Below are positions 51,920 to 60,359 of a stretch of 64,000 nt of DNA, piece after piece. A program made the position numbers and the translations under genes. The notes under the pieces were generated by a model. That model saw only the letters and a program-made list of their open reading frames with translations. It made no database searches and was not told the origin of the DNA. The stretch comes from an uncultured Christensenellaceae bacterium (GTDB taxonomy: Bacteria; Bacillota; Clostridia; Christensenellales; UBA3700): the NCBI GenBank assembly GCA_910588545.1, contig CAJUOU010000001.1:1-64000 (forward strand), read 5' to 3'. Each line of letters begins with the position of its first letter. Within the stretch, counting starts at the first letter, position 1.

Positions 51920-52474
51920 ATGGAAGAAAAAGAGAATTTGCAAGAGGAAGTTTTGGAAGAGAAAGTTGAAAAAGACAAACCCGAAAGTGAGGAAAAAGCA
52001 GAGGAAAAGGCAGAAAAGCCTAAAAGAAAAAGCAAAACTCAAGCCGAAATGCAAAGATTGATTGAAGAGAATGACAGGCTTCAAAACTATGCACTTCGTA
52101 TGAAAGCAGATATGGAAAATATCAAAAAGCGTAATGAAAACATTGCACGCGATATGTATAATGACGGCAGGTTTGATACAATACTTTCATTTTTGCCTGT
52201 TGTGGACAATTTGGAAAGAGCTATGGCATTGGAAATGCCTGACGGAATCAAAGACGGACTGTCTAAAGTGAAAAAACAAATTGACAGTATTTTTGAAAAA
52301 TTGAACATTACCGAAATAGAAAGCTTGGGACAAGATTTCGACCCTAATTTGCACAATGCACTAATGCAAGTAGAGGATGAGACAAACAGCGGTAAATGCG
52401 TTACCGTCTATGAAAAAGGCTATAAGATAAAAGATAAAATCTTAAGACACGCAAGTGTAGTAGTAGCAAAGTAA
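51920..52474 (+). CDS. grpE: Nucleotide exchange factor GrpE
   Basis: 184 residues: an acidic N-terminal stretch (about 1-50), a long coiled coil (AEMQRLIEENDRLQNYALR) and the C-terminal beta domain (LGQDFDPNLHNALMQVED, GYKIKDKILRHASVVVAK). Releases ADP from DnaK. Second gene of the operon; 68 bases before dnaK. Confidence 0.97.
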   Translation: MEEKENLQEEVLEEKVEKDKPESEEKAEEKAEKPKRKSKTQAEMQRLIEENDRLQNYALRMKADMENIKKRNENIARDMYNDGRFDTILSFLPVVDNLERAMALEMPDGIKDGLSKVKKQIDSIFEKLNITEIESLGQDFDPNLHNALMQVEDETNSGKCVTVYEKGYKIKDKILRHASVVVAK

Positions 52475-52542
52475 TTAATAATTGCTTGTAATAACAAAAT
52501 GTTATTCAAATAAATGAAATTTAACGACAAGGAGATATAAAA

Positions 52543-54357
52543 ATGGCTAAAATTATTGGTATTGACTTAGGAACAACTAACTCATGCGTTGCTGTTATGG
52601 AAGGCGGCGAGCCACAAGTAATTGCTAACGCAGAGGGCAACAGAACAACTCCGTCCGTAGTTGCTTTTGCAAAAGACGGCGAAAGATTGGTCGGTGCAAC
52701 TGCAAAGCGTCAAGCTGTTGCAAACACTGACAGAACAATTTCTTCAATTAAAAGGCACATGGGTAGCGATTATAAGGTGTCTATCGATGGTAAAAACTTT
52801 ACACCTCAAGAAATTTCAAGTATGGTACTTGGCAAATTGAAACAGGATGCAGAGGCTTTCCTTGGCGAAAAGGTAACTCAAGCAGTTATTACTGTTCCTG
52901 CTTACTTTACCGATGCTCAAAGACAAGCAACAAAAGATGCAGGTAAAATTGCAGGTTTGGATGTGCTTCGTATCATAAACGAGCCAACTGCGGCAGCTCT
53001 TGCTTATGGTGTGGATAAAGATACTACTAACGCTCAAAAAGTTTTGATTTATGACTTGGGCGGCGGTACATTCGATGTATCAGTACTTGAGCTTGATAAC
53101 GGTATGTTCCAAGTACTTGCTACTTGCGGAGATAACAAACTAGGCGGCGACGACTTTGATAAGAGAGTTGCAGACTATATTTTGGAAGAATTTAAAAAAG
53201 CAGAAAAAATTGATTTGTCAAAGGACAAAATGGCTATGCAAAGAATTATCGAGGCTGCCGAAAAAGCTAAAATCGAACTTTCCAGCTTGTCAAAGACAAA
53301 TATCAACTTACCATTTATCACTGTAACTGCGGACGGCCCTAAATCTATTGATATCGACCTTACTAGAGCTAAGTTCGACTCAATGACTTCCGACTTGGTG
53401 GAAAGAACTATGAAACCTCTTCGTCAAGCATTGTCGGATGCAGGACTATCTAGCAATGACATTGCAAAAGTTATTTTGGTAGGTGGCTCAACACGTATAC
53501 CTGCAGTAGTTGATGCTGTTAAGAAAGCAACAGGCAAAGAGCCTTACAAGGGTATTAACCCTGACGAATGTGTTGCAATCGGTGCTGCTATTCAAGGCGG
53601 TGTTTTGACAGGCGATGTTAAGGATATGGTACTTGTAGACGTAACTCCATTATCACTTGGTATTGAGACTGCGGGCGGTGTATTTACGGTGTTAATTCCA
53701 AGAAATACTTCTATCCCAACAAGCAAGTCCCAAGTATTCTCAACTTATGCGGACAATCAACCTGCTGTTGATGTACACGTATTGCAAGGCGAGAGAAGTA
53801 TGGCAAGTGATAACAAAACATTAGGTAGATTTGTATTGGATGGTATCCCTCCTGCACCACGTGGCGTACCTCAAATTGAGATTACTTTTGATATCGATGC
53901 AAATGGTATCGTAAATGTAAAAGCTTTGGACAAAGGTACAAACAAAACTCAAAGCGTAACAATCACAGCATCTTCCAACTTGAGCGATGCCGATATTGAT
54001 GCAGCTGTTAAAGAGGCTGAAAAATATGCCGAGGAAGACAAAAAACGTAAAGAGGCAGTCGATGCTAAAAACGAGGCAGAGCAATTAATCTTTGCATCCG
54101 AGAAGTTTATGAAAGAAAACGGCGAAAAACTTACCGAGGACGAAAAAACAAAGATTGAAGATGCTATCAAAGTTGCAAAAGAAAATTTAGAAAAGGAAAC
54201 CGAGGCAGATAACATCCGCAAAGTTATTGAAAAAATGAGCGAAGTTACAGGTCCTATCTTTACAAGAATTTATCAAGAGACCGCACAAGCAGAGGCAGCA
54301 CAAAACGGCGGAGCAAAACCTGATGACGGTGTTGTAGATGCTAATCCGGAAGTATAA
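52543..54357 (+). CDS. dnaK: Chaperone DnaK (Hsp70)
   Basis: 604 residues, typical of Gram-positive DnaK. ATPase domain with IGIDLGTTNSCVAVMEGG, the EPTAAALAYG and DLGGGTFDVSVLEL phosphate loops and VGGSTRIPAV; substrate-binding domain from about residue 365; short helical lid ending in a Gln/Ala tail with acidic end. Ribosome site AAGGAG. Works with DnaJ and GrpE from the same locus. Confidence 0.98.
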   Translation: MAKIIGIDLGTTNSCVAVMEGGEPQVIANAEGNRTTPSVVAFAKDGERLVGATAKRQAVANTDRTISSIKRHMGSDYKVSIDGKNFTPQEISSMVLGKLKQDAEAFLGEKVTQAVITVPAYFTDAQRQATKDAGKIAGLDVLRIINEPTAAALAYGVDKDTTNAQKVLIYDLGGGTFDVSVLELDNGMFQVLATCGDNKLGGDDFDKRVADYILEEFKKAEKIDLSKDKMAMQRIIEAAEKAKIELSSLSKTNINLPFITVTADGPKSIDIDLTRAKFDSMTSDLVERTMKPLRQALSDAGLSSNDIAKVILVGGSTRIPAVVDAVKKATGKEPYKGINPDECVAIGAAIQGGVLTGDVKDMVLVDVTPLSLGIETAGGVFTVLIPRNTSIPTSKSQVFSTYADNQPAVDVHVLQGERSMASDNKTLGRFVLDGIPPAPRGVPQIEITFDIDANGIVNVKALDKGTNKTQSVTITASSNLSDADIDAAVKEAEKYAEEDKKRKEAVDAKNEAEQLIFASEKFMKENGEKLTEDEKTKIEDAIKVAKENLEKETEADNIRKVIEKMSEVTGPIFTRIYQETAQAEAAQNGGAKPDDGVVDANPEV

Positions 54358-54385
54358 AAATAACTAAAACTAACCCTTTGACTTT

Positions 54386-54412
54386 TTTCGCCGATTTATT
54401 CAGTCGGCGAAA
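54386..54412 (+). other. Stable hairpin between dnaK and dnaJ
   Basis: TTTCGCCGA pairs with TCGGCGAAA around a 9-base loop. No T run follows, so it is not a classic terminator; it could slow RNA decay from the dnaK side or lower dnaJ expression. Confidence 0.6.
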
Positions 54413-54476
54413 TTAGTCGCATTATAAATAAGTTTTTAAAAGGTACAATTAATTAGCAGAATGCAAAATTTTAGCA

Positions 54477-54498
54477 TTTAATACCGATTTTTAAAGGG
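54477..54498 (+). repeat. Dispersed 22-bp motif upstream of dnaJ
   Basis: TTTAATACCGATTTTTA followed by AAGGG. AATACC can pair with GGTATT at 54497-54502, with the core as loop. Ends 58 bases before the dnaJ ATG. Confidence 0.7.
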
Positions 54499-54556
54499 TA
54501 TTATTGTATAAAACTAATTTAAAAGCTTATTTAATTTAAAAAAGGATACTTATTTT

Positions 54557-55702
54557 ATGGCAAATAAAGATTATTACGATTTGCTTGGCGTACAAAAAAA
54601 TGCAAGCGAGCAAGAGATTAAAGCAGCATATCGAAAAGCTGTAATGAAATATCATCCGGATAGGTATGCGACTAAACCGGAGGCAGAGCGCAAGCAAGCG
54701 GAGGAGACTTTTAAGGAAATCAACCACGCTTACGATGTGCTTTCCGACCCGCAAAAGAAAGCTAACTACGACCAATTCGGTACGGAAGACGGCCCGCAAT
54801 TTAACGGCGGCGGCTTTAGTGGCGGCGGCAGCGGTGGTTTTGGCGGTTTCGGTGGGTTTGAAGATATTTTCAGTCAATTTTTCGGTGGTGGAAGTAGGAC
54901 AAACCGTGCAAATATGCCTATAGACGGCGATGACATAACCATGCGTATAGACATTACGTTTGAGGAATCTATAAAAGGTGCCGAAAAATCGGTAAAAGTT
55001 TATCGTACCGAAAAATGCCCGGACTGCAAAGGTAGCGGTGCAAGTGACCCGTCCAAGATAACTACTTGTCCGGATTGTCATGGTAGCGGTACAGTTACTG
55101 TTACGCAAAATACTATTTTTGGTAGACAAACTGTTAGGACAAAATGTTCGAGATGCGGCGGAACGGGTAAGATTGTGACCGATAAATGTAAAACTTGCAG
55201 AGGGGAAGGTACTATCAAAAAGGAAAGAGTAATTCCTGTAACTATCCCTGCGGGTGTTGATAATGGTCAAACAATCACTTATTACAATGAGGGCGAAGTA
55301 GGTATAAACGGTGGTCAAAACGGCAGATTGATAATTGTTATCAACGTTAAACCGCATCCATTGTTTGTCAGGGAAGGGTACGATTTGTACTACAAATTGC
55401 CTATTTCCATGAGCGATGCAATCAATGGTGCTAAGGTGGAAATACCTACAACCGATAAGTCAGTTACTATTACTATCCCGCCAGGTACAGCAACGGGTAC
55501 TAAGTTTAGGGTAAAGGGCTATGGCGTAAAATACTTAAAGAAACAAGCTTTTGGCGACCTGTATGTAACTGTGGAAATCGATACTCCGCAAAAGCTAAGC
55601 AAAAAACAACAAGACTTATTAAAGGCTTTTGAGGAATCCTTAACCGATAAACAATACGAAAAACGAAAATCTTTCCGCACAAAATGGCTTGGAGAAAAGT
55701 AA
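54557..55702 (+). CDS. dnaJ: Chaperone DnaJ (Hsp40)
   Basis: 381 residues. J domain with YHPDRY (HPD motif) in residues 1-70, a Gly/Phe-rich region (about 75-105), a zinc domain with four CxxCxGxG repeats (CPDCKGSG, CPDCHGSG, CSRCGGTG, CKTCRGEG) and the C-terminal substrate domains. Stimulates the DnaK ATPase. It is 199 bases after dnaK, with a hairpin and a dispersed motif between, so it may be partly uncoupled from the operon. Ribosome site AAAGGA. Confidence 0.97.
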   Translation: MANKDYYDLLGVQKNASEQEIKAAYRKAVMKYHPDRYATKPEAERKQAEETFKEINHAYDVLSDPQKKANYDQFGTEDGPQFNGGGFSGGGSGGFGGFGGFEDIFSQFFGGGSRTNRANMPIDGDDITMRIDITFEESIKGAEKSVKVYRTEKCPDCKGSGASDPSKITTCPDCHGSGTVTVTQNTIFGRQTVRTKCSRCGGTGKIVTDKCKTCRGEGTIKKERVIPVTIPAGVDNGQTITYYNEGEVGINGGQNGRLIIVINVKPHPLFVREGYDLYYKLPISMSDAINGAKVEIPTTDKSVTITIPPGTATGTKFRVKGYGVKYLKKQAFGDLYVTVEIDTPQKLSKKQQDLLKAFEESLTDKQYEKRKSFRTKWLGEK

Positions 55703-55720
55703 TTTTAATATCACAAAGCA

Positions 55721-55746
55721 AAATGCACCTAAAATTAGGTGCATTT
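55721..55746 (+). terminator. Intrinsic terminator after dnaJ
   Basis: AAATGCACCTAA and TTAGGTGCATTT form a 12-bp stem with a very short loop, followed by GTGTTTT. Confidence 0.8.
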
Positions 55747-55839
55747 GTGTTTTACAAGTTTTAAATAAAAAGCAGTTTTATATAATCGACATAATGTGCA
55801 AATAATATTGATAAAGCAAATTCCTTTTTGTTTTATCTA

Positions 55840-55868
55840 TTGACTTTAGGTGTAAACTATGCTATAAT
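55840..55868 (+). promoter_or_regulatory. Promoter of the SRP RNA gene
   Basis: TTGACT (55840-55845), 17-base spacer, TATAAT (55863-55868). The RNA would start about 6 bases later. Confidence 0.85.
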
Positions 55869-55873
55869 ACATT

Positions 55874-56145
55874 TACTACGCTAAGTGGGGAGCTAGCGGT
55901 GCCCTGTACCTGCAATCCGCTACAGCAGGACTGAATTACTATTCTAGGTTTAGTGTATGGAAGGTCAGACTTGGATAAGGAGTGTTGATATCAAGGTCTT
56001 GTGCAATGTTTCCCTGTGAACCATGTCAGGGCTTGACCGCAGCAGCATTAAGCAGATAGAATCATGTGCCACAAGGAAGCTTTGAAGTAGCCACCTGTTT
56101 GAGGAATCGCTTCGGTATGTTATATCGAAAATAGTTGCGTAGTAT
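55874..56145 (+). ncRNA. ffs: Signal recognition particle RNA, large bacterial type
   Basis: About 270 bases with Alu and S domains, as in Gram-positive bacteria. The ends TACTACGC and GCGTAGTA pair. The 5' part has GGTGCCCTGTACCTGCAATC, and the S domain has the conserved hairpin with CATGTCAGGGC and GACCGCAGCAGCATTAAGCAG. It has its own promoter and terminator. Binds Ffh and targets membrane proteins. Ends are estimated from pairing and promoter position. Confidence 0.93.
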
Positions 56146-56155
56146 TTTTGAGGAT

Positions 56156-56184
56156 AAAAGCCAAACTTTGAGTTTGGCTTTTTT
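56156..56184 (+). terminator. Intrinsic terminator of the SRP RNA
   Basis: AAAAGCCAAACT pairs with AGTTTGGCTTTT around TTG, with two further T. Confidence 0.95.
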
Positions 56185-56349
56185 GCTTGCTATAAAATTG
56201 TTTATATTAATAAAATTTCACATTATTAGATATAAAATTTATGAATACAAATAGTAAATATATAAATTTAAAGACGATTATATGGATATCATTCTAGTCA
56301 TAAATTTTCTTAAAATTGTATAATTTTAAATACGCCATACAAATAAAAT

Positions 56350-56378
56350 ACACCCCATAACTTATTATTTTGGGGTGT
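56350..56378 (-). terminator. Intrinsic terminator facing switch cassette 2
   Basis: ACACCCCA and TGGGGTGT form an 8-bp stem; on the minus strand it is followed by ATTTTATTT. Its inner end is 109 bases from the left inverted repeat. The gap from 56185 to 56349 holds nothing else I recognise. Confidence 0.75.
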
Positions 56379-56431
56379 TACTTTTTGTGTAAAGTTTAAA
56401 GTAGTCAAAAAGTATCGTTCACTGCAATAAT

Positions 56432-56453
56432 CCTATCAAAAATCGGGACTATT
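56432..56453 (-). repeat. Dispersed 22-bp motif in switch cassette 2
   Basis: Minus strand AATAGTCCCGATTTTTG followed by ATAGG. Ends 34 bases before the left inverted repeat, exactly as in cassette 1. Confidence 0.65.
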
Positions 56454-56487
56454 AGGGTTAAAAATTTGCCTTTAATGTAAAGTTTGG

Positions 56488-56514
56488 GTACATGGAATAA
56501 GTATATCTATGTAC
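56488..56514 (+). repeat. Left inverted repeat of switch cassette 2
   Basis: 27 bp beginning GTACATGGAATAAG and ending ATCTATGTAC. Its reverse complement matches 56638-56664 at 25 of 27 positions. The ends are the same GTACATAG/CTATGTAC type as in cassette 1. Confidence 0.85.
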
Positions 56515-56527
56515 ATATTATATGTAT

Positions 56528-56557
56528 ATTATAGGGTCAAAAGTAAACTTTTGTCAA
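56528..56557 (-). promoter_or_regulatory. Promoter inside switch cassette 2, pointing away from the surface gene
   Basis: On the minus strand TTGACA (56557-56552), 18-base spacer, TATAAT (56533-56528): perfect boxes, same spacer length as in cassette 1. Confidence 0.85.
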
Positions 56558-56637
56558 CATTTAATTAAACATTTTGTAATAGCTTTACAAAAAAGCTACA
56601 AAAACTTTAAAAAACTTTTCCGAAAAACCGCGATTTT

Positions 56638-56664
56638 GTACATAGATATACTTATTCTATGTAA
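56638..56664 (-). repeat. Right inverted repeat of switch cassette 2
   Basis: 27 bp, reverse complement of the left copy except at two positions. Ends 22 bases before the ATG at 56687. Confidence 0.85.
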
Positions 56665-56686
56665 GGTAAAAAACGGAGGTTTTATT

Positions 56687-59371
56687 ATGGCAAAATGTAT
56701 AAAGCGTGCGGGAATAGTATTTTTTGCATTAGTAATATCTTGTCTACTTTTAATATGTATGGTTATGACAGTAAATGTAACTAGTACTAATGATAATATC
56801 TTAGCTTTAAATACTGAAGCTCAGATTATTGCAGATAAAAAAGTAATATTATCTGGAGATTGTAATCAGATGGCAACTCAATGGAATGCAGCAATACAGG
56901 AATCGATAGATAATAACCGCCACATAGAAGTAGTTTTGGGGAATGATTGGATAGCTTTGCCACACCCAACACAAGGTATGTCATTTGGTACAGGTATTGG
57001 CTTTGGTATAGGTTATTCAAGCTCTGAAGAAGAATATAGTCATACCGGAATGATTAATATTCCGGAAAATGCAACTATAACATTAGATTTGAATGGACAT
57101 ACAATTAATCGAAATTTAACTGAAGCAGTAATTGAAGGTAAATGTATGTGGTGCTTTGGAACTTTAAATTTAAAAGATAGTTCTTTTTCAGAGCTTGACT
57201 TGAATTCGGTTAATGATTTTTCGCAATTAGATAATGTGAAATGTGGAAAAATCATGGGAGGATATGAACACCCAAACTCTCCCGATAGTTATGGTGGGGG
57301 AATTAGGGTTAATGGAACATTAAATATGTATGGTGGTATTATATGCAATAACATTACGAATTATTTAGGTGGCGGTATTTTGCTTTATGGTACTGCAAAG
57401 GTAAATATTTACAATGGCATAATTGCAAATAACACTGCCGGTACTTATGGTGGTGGAATATTTTGCCATGCAACTAGTAAATGTAATATGTATGGTGGAA
57501 TTGTAACAAACAATAAAGCTAAAGAGTACTCTGCCGGTGTAGGATTTAATGTAAATGACGAAAATAAAGATGTTTTTAATATTAGCTCAGGCGTTAAAAT
57601 TTTTGGGAACACACTAACTACAGGAATATCAAATAATGTAGGGTTGTCTGGCACACAACAGATAGGAGTTTTAGATTCACTTTTAAATAATGGTAGCAGT
57701 GCGTATATTGGAGTATCTGTTATGGGAGGGTATTCTGCTGAAACTATTACGCGTGGATATGAATATGGCAATAAAAATACATTAGCCCCAAGTCTTTTTT
57801 TCTTTTCAGACATTACAGGTCAACAAGTTGTTGTAAAAAATAATGAAGTAACTGTTCAGGACAATTCAGTATATCCAACTGAATACATAACTTGGAAATG
57901 GCAAGGTAGTGTAAGCTCTCAACTAAATGGGGTTATTGCAGTTGTGCCTTATACGGGGCTTCCATATACAATAAGCTCAAATTTAAGTAGTATTTATAAT
58001 AGTGATAATGTGGAAAAATCTCAACATCAAGTTACAAACAAAGGTAAGTATACTTTTTATAGCAAAGATAATTATTTAAATCCTACTTTTACTTTTATTA
58101 TCGCTGATACAACACCATTAAAGAAACCGGATTTAGGAAGAAATGTGTTTTTATATACCGGAAAAATGTATGAATATTTGCCGGCAGATTTTAATGCAGA
58201 TTGTTTTACCATAGAAAATAATCATCAAACTGATATAGGAAATTATATTGCAAAATTGACTCCACGTAAACATTATACTTGGAAAGATGGCAGTACAGAT
58301 ACAATAGAACTAAGTTATTCTATTATAAAACCAGGTATAATTGCAAAGGATAATATCGATTATGATTTTATTTATTTAGAAAATAATATTAGAAAGTCAT
58401 ATATAAATCAAAATTTATATCATAAAATTGACGATTTGACTTTTGATAAATGTGTTCTTGGAAATATCCCAACAAACACTACAATCGCAACTTTTATTGC
58501 TAATTTAAGAAACGAAAGTAAACTTATAAAAGTATATAAAAGCCAAGGTAATAAAATATTTGATGGAATAGAAAGCAATGGAATAATTGCAGACAGTGTA
58601 GCAAATACTATGTTAGGTACAGGATATAAAGTAGAACTTTATGAAAGCACTAGTGCTTCAACTCCTTGGGATATAGTATATCTATCCGTATTAGGGGACA
58701 TAAATGGAGATGGTAGAATAACTGCAAGTGATGTATCCTACTTAAGACAAGTGGTAAATGACAGTACATTGCTGGAAAGTGTGCCATTGGAAAGACAGTT
58801 AGCTTGTATGATAAACAACAAAGGCGGAATAACCGAAGTAGACAGTGAGATATTGAGGAACTATATTGATAAAAAAATTGATATAAATAAATTCTTGGAA
58901 AGCGAAACAGCAAGTACAGGCTACACTTACTTAACTTTGGATAGGGATAATATGTTACGCAAAGCAAGTGAAACAAAGACCAATGTAATAGGTAATATAG
59001 CAGTAAATACAAGTGTAGAAATGTTAAAGACAAAACTAGCAGAAATGGGAATAAACATATCCGCAATGACAATCTACAACAGGAAAGGCGAGGCAGTAAA
59101 TGACAATACTGCAATAGTAGGAACAGGTTGGAGGATAGAGATAGGAGGAGAGGAAACATACCTATCGGTACTAGGCGACCTAACAGGAGACGGCGGAATA
59201 ACCGCGGCAGATATATCATACTTAAGAGAGATAGTTGCAAATAATATAACAAATGTACAAGACTGCATATTACTATCTGCAATACTATTAAACAAAGGTG
59301 GAATAACAACTGCCGACAGCGAGGTATTAAAACAGTCAATCAATAAAAAGACGGATATAAGCAATTATTAA
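56687..59371 (+). CDS. Secreted surface protein with two dockerin-like domains, under a candidate phase switch
   Basis: An 894-residue protein. The start is ATG 56687 behind CGGAGG; an in-frame start at 56522 would run through the invertible segment and is not believed. Signal peptide about 1-45. Residues about 110-300 form a beta-helix-like domain (NATITLDLNGHTI, LNMYGGIICNNITN, YGGGIFCHATSKCNMYGGIV). Ig/MBG-like modules follow (about 420-580). Two dockerin-type modules lie near 664-735 (LGDINGDGRITASDVSYLRQ) and 824-892 (LGDLTGDGGITAADISYLRE), each with a degenerate second loop (NKGGIT). Dockerins bind cohesins; none is in the window. No membrane anchor or LPxTG is seen, so attachment may depend on cohesin. 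Confidence 0.88.
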   Translation: MAKCIKRAGIVFFALVISCLLLICMVMTVNVTSTNDNILALNTEAQIIADKKVILSGDCNQMATQWNAAIQESIDNNRHIEVVLGNDWIALPHPTQGMSFGTGIGFGIGYSSSEEEYSHTGMINIPENATITLDLNGHTINRNLTEAVIEGKCMWCFGTLNLKDSSFSELDLNSVNDFSQLDNVKCGKIMGGYEHPNSPDSYGGGIRVNGTLNMYGGIICNNITNYLGGGILLYGTAKVNIYNGIIANNTAGTYGGGIFCHATSKCNMYGGIVTNNKAKEYSAGVGFNVNDENKDVFNISSGVKIFGNTLTTGISNNVGLSGTQQIGVLDSLLNNGSSAYIGVSVMGGYSAETITRGYEYGNKNTLAPSLFFFSDITGQQVVVKNNEVTVQDNSVYPTEYITWKWQGSVSSQLNGVIAVVPYTGLPYTISSNLSSIYNSDNVEKSQHQVTNKGKYTFYSKDNYLNPTFTFIIADTTPLKKPDLGRNVFLYTGKMYEYLPADFNADCFTIENNHQTDIGNYIAKLTPRKHYTWKDGSTDTIELSYSIIKPGIIAKDNIDYDFIYLENNIRKSYINQNLYHKIDDLTFDKCVLGNIPTNTTIATFIANLRNESKLIKVYKSQGNKIFDGIESNGIIADSVANTMLGTGYKVELYESTSASTPWDIVYLSVLGDINGDGRITASDVSYLRQVVNDSTLLESVPLERQLACMINNKGGITEVDSEILRNYIDKKIDINKFLESETASTGYTYLTLDRDNMLRKASETKTNVIGNIAVNTSVEMLKTKLAEMGINISAMTIYNRKGEAVNDNTAIVGTGWRIEIGGEETYLSVLGDLTGDGGITAADISYLREIVANNITNVQDCILLSAILLNKGGITTADSEVLKQSINKKTDISNY

Positions 59372-59430
59372 TTTAAAATTTTATACCGGAAATTTTATAT
59401 GAAAAATCTAATTTTACAAAATTTTAATCA

Positions 59431-59461
59431 AAAAAACATGTCGGATAGCGGCATGTTTTTT
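59431..59461 (+). terminator. Intrinsic terminator
   Basis: AAAAAACATG and CATGTTTTTT with an inner GTC/GGC pairing, after the dockerin protein gene. The rest of the 245-base gap to 59617 shows nothing else. Confidence 0.85.
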
Positions 59462-59616
59462 GATTATGTAATATATATTAAAATAAGTTGTTACTAAACT
59501 GCTATATATTTAATGAGTATAAAAACTATAATCATTTAAAATGATATTATTATATTATGAATAAATGCCTTTATTATTTTCATATTATATATAGATAATA
59601 ATTTTAAGGATTGAAT

Positions 59617-60297
59617 ATGATAATAAGAAAAGAGCATATAATTGTTGCAAGTGTTTTTATTATGGCTGTGATTGCCACTGTTTTGTGTGCAATCTATATT
59701 CCTGTCAGCAATGCTATGGCAAAAGGTGTTGTGGTTATCGATGCCGGACACGGCGGTATGGACGGCGGAGTATCTTTTGGAAATATGATTGAGGCAAATA
59801 TAAATTTGGAACTTTCTCGTGAGCTAAAAGGTATTTTGGAAGATAGAGGATATAAAGTCGTAATGACAAGAGACAGCACAAATTCTTTAGGCGGAAAAAA
59901 GAAAGACGATATGCAAAAACGCAGGGAAATTATTTTGAAAGCTAAACCAGATTTAGTTGTCAGCTTGCACGTTAATAAATATCAAGACACCAACAGACGA
60001 GGAGTACAAGTTTTTTATGATGACACCAAAAAGAATAAGGAAATTGGAGAAAGATTTCAGTATTTGATAAATAGTAATGTCAATAAAAAATATGCGGGAA
60101 GAGACGATTTAAAAAGTCTTGGTGGAGATTATTATATATGCAAATGTTCGCCATATCCTTCGGTAATTATCGAGTGCGGATTTATTTCAAACGAAGGGGA
60201 TAGAATGTTGCTTAATGACAGTAAATATAAAACACATTTGGTGTCCACAATAGCGGATGGCATTGATAGTATGATGTTAAGTAAAGTATCCGCATAA
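59617..60297 (+). CDS. cwlD: N-acetylmuramoyl-L-alanine amidase, CwlD-like
   Basis: A 226-residue Amidase_3 zinc hydrolase with one N-terminal membrane helix (about 7-30). Zinc and catalytic residues are present: VVIDAGHGGMDGG, the Glu in FGNMIEANINLELS, SLHVNKY, and IIECGFISN. Size and the order of motifs fit CwlD, which removes the peptide side chain to allow muramic-delta-lactam formation in the spore cortex; its usual partner PdaA is not in the window. Start at ATG 59617 behind AAGGA; the TTG two codons earlier is not chosen. A general cell-wall amidase is the alternative. Confidence 0.85.
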   Translation: MIIRKEHIIVASVFIMAVIATVLCAIYIPVSNAMAKGVVVIDAGHGGMDGGVSFGNMIEANINLELSRELKGILEDRGYKVVMTRDSTNSLGGKKKDDMQKRREIILKAKPDLVVSLHVNKYQDTNRRGVQVFYDDTKKNKEIGERFQYLINSNVNKKYAGRDDLKSLGGDYYICKCSPYPSVIIECGFISNEGDRMLLNDSKYKTHLVSTIADGIDSMMLSKVSA

Positions 60298-60302
60298 ACA
60301 AA

Positions 60303-60331
60303 ACAACCACTGTATTACGGTGGTTGTTTTT
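60303..60331. terminator. Intrinsic terminator between convergent genes
   Basis: ACAACCAC pairs with GTGGTTGT around a 9-base loop, followed by TTTTT. Lies between cwlD (plus) and typA (minus). Confidence 0.9.
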
Positions 60332-60333
60332 CG

Positions 60334-60355
60334 TTTAACATCGATTTTCGTAATG
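60334..60355 (+). repeat. Dispersed 22-bp motif, divergent copy
   Basis: TTTAACATCGATTTTCG followed by TAATG. Between the convergent cwlD and typA, directly after the terminator. Confidence 0.45.
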
Positions 60356-60359
60356 TTTT

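Larger units (their letters stand above)
56342..56521 (-). ncRNA. Predicted OFF-state transcript of switch cassette 2
   Basis: The promoter in cassette 2 (-10 at 56528-56533, minus strand) should start an RNA near 56521 that runs left through the outer inverted repeat and the dispersed motif to the terminator at 56350-56378, about 180 bases, matching the prediction for cassette 1. Prediction only. Confidence 0.45.
56488..56664. promoter_or_regulatory. Candidate invertible promoter (phase switch 2), shown OFF
   Basis: Two 27-bp inverted repeats enclose 123 bp, the same length as cassette 1, with a consensus promoter at the same place and pointing away from the dockerin-bearing surface gene at 56687. 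The shared layout and repeat ends suggest one recombinase serves both. Inversion is inferred, not shown. Confidence 0.78.

Noticed and set aside
56522..56686. N-terminal extension of the dockerin protein starting at 56522
   Set aside because: It would run through the promoter segment and right inverted repeat, has no ribosome site and places the signal peptide inside the protein. ATG 56687 with CGGAGG fits.
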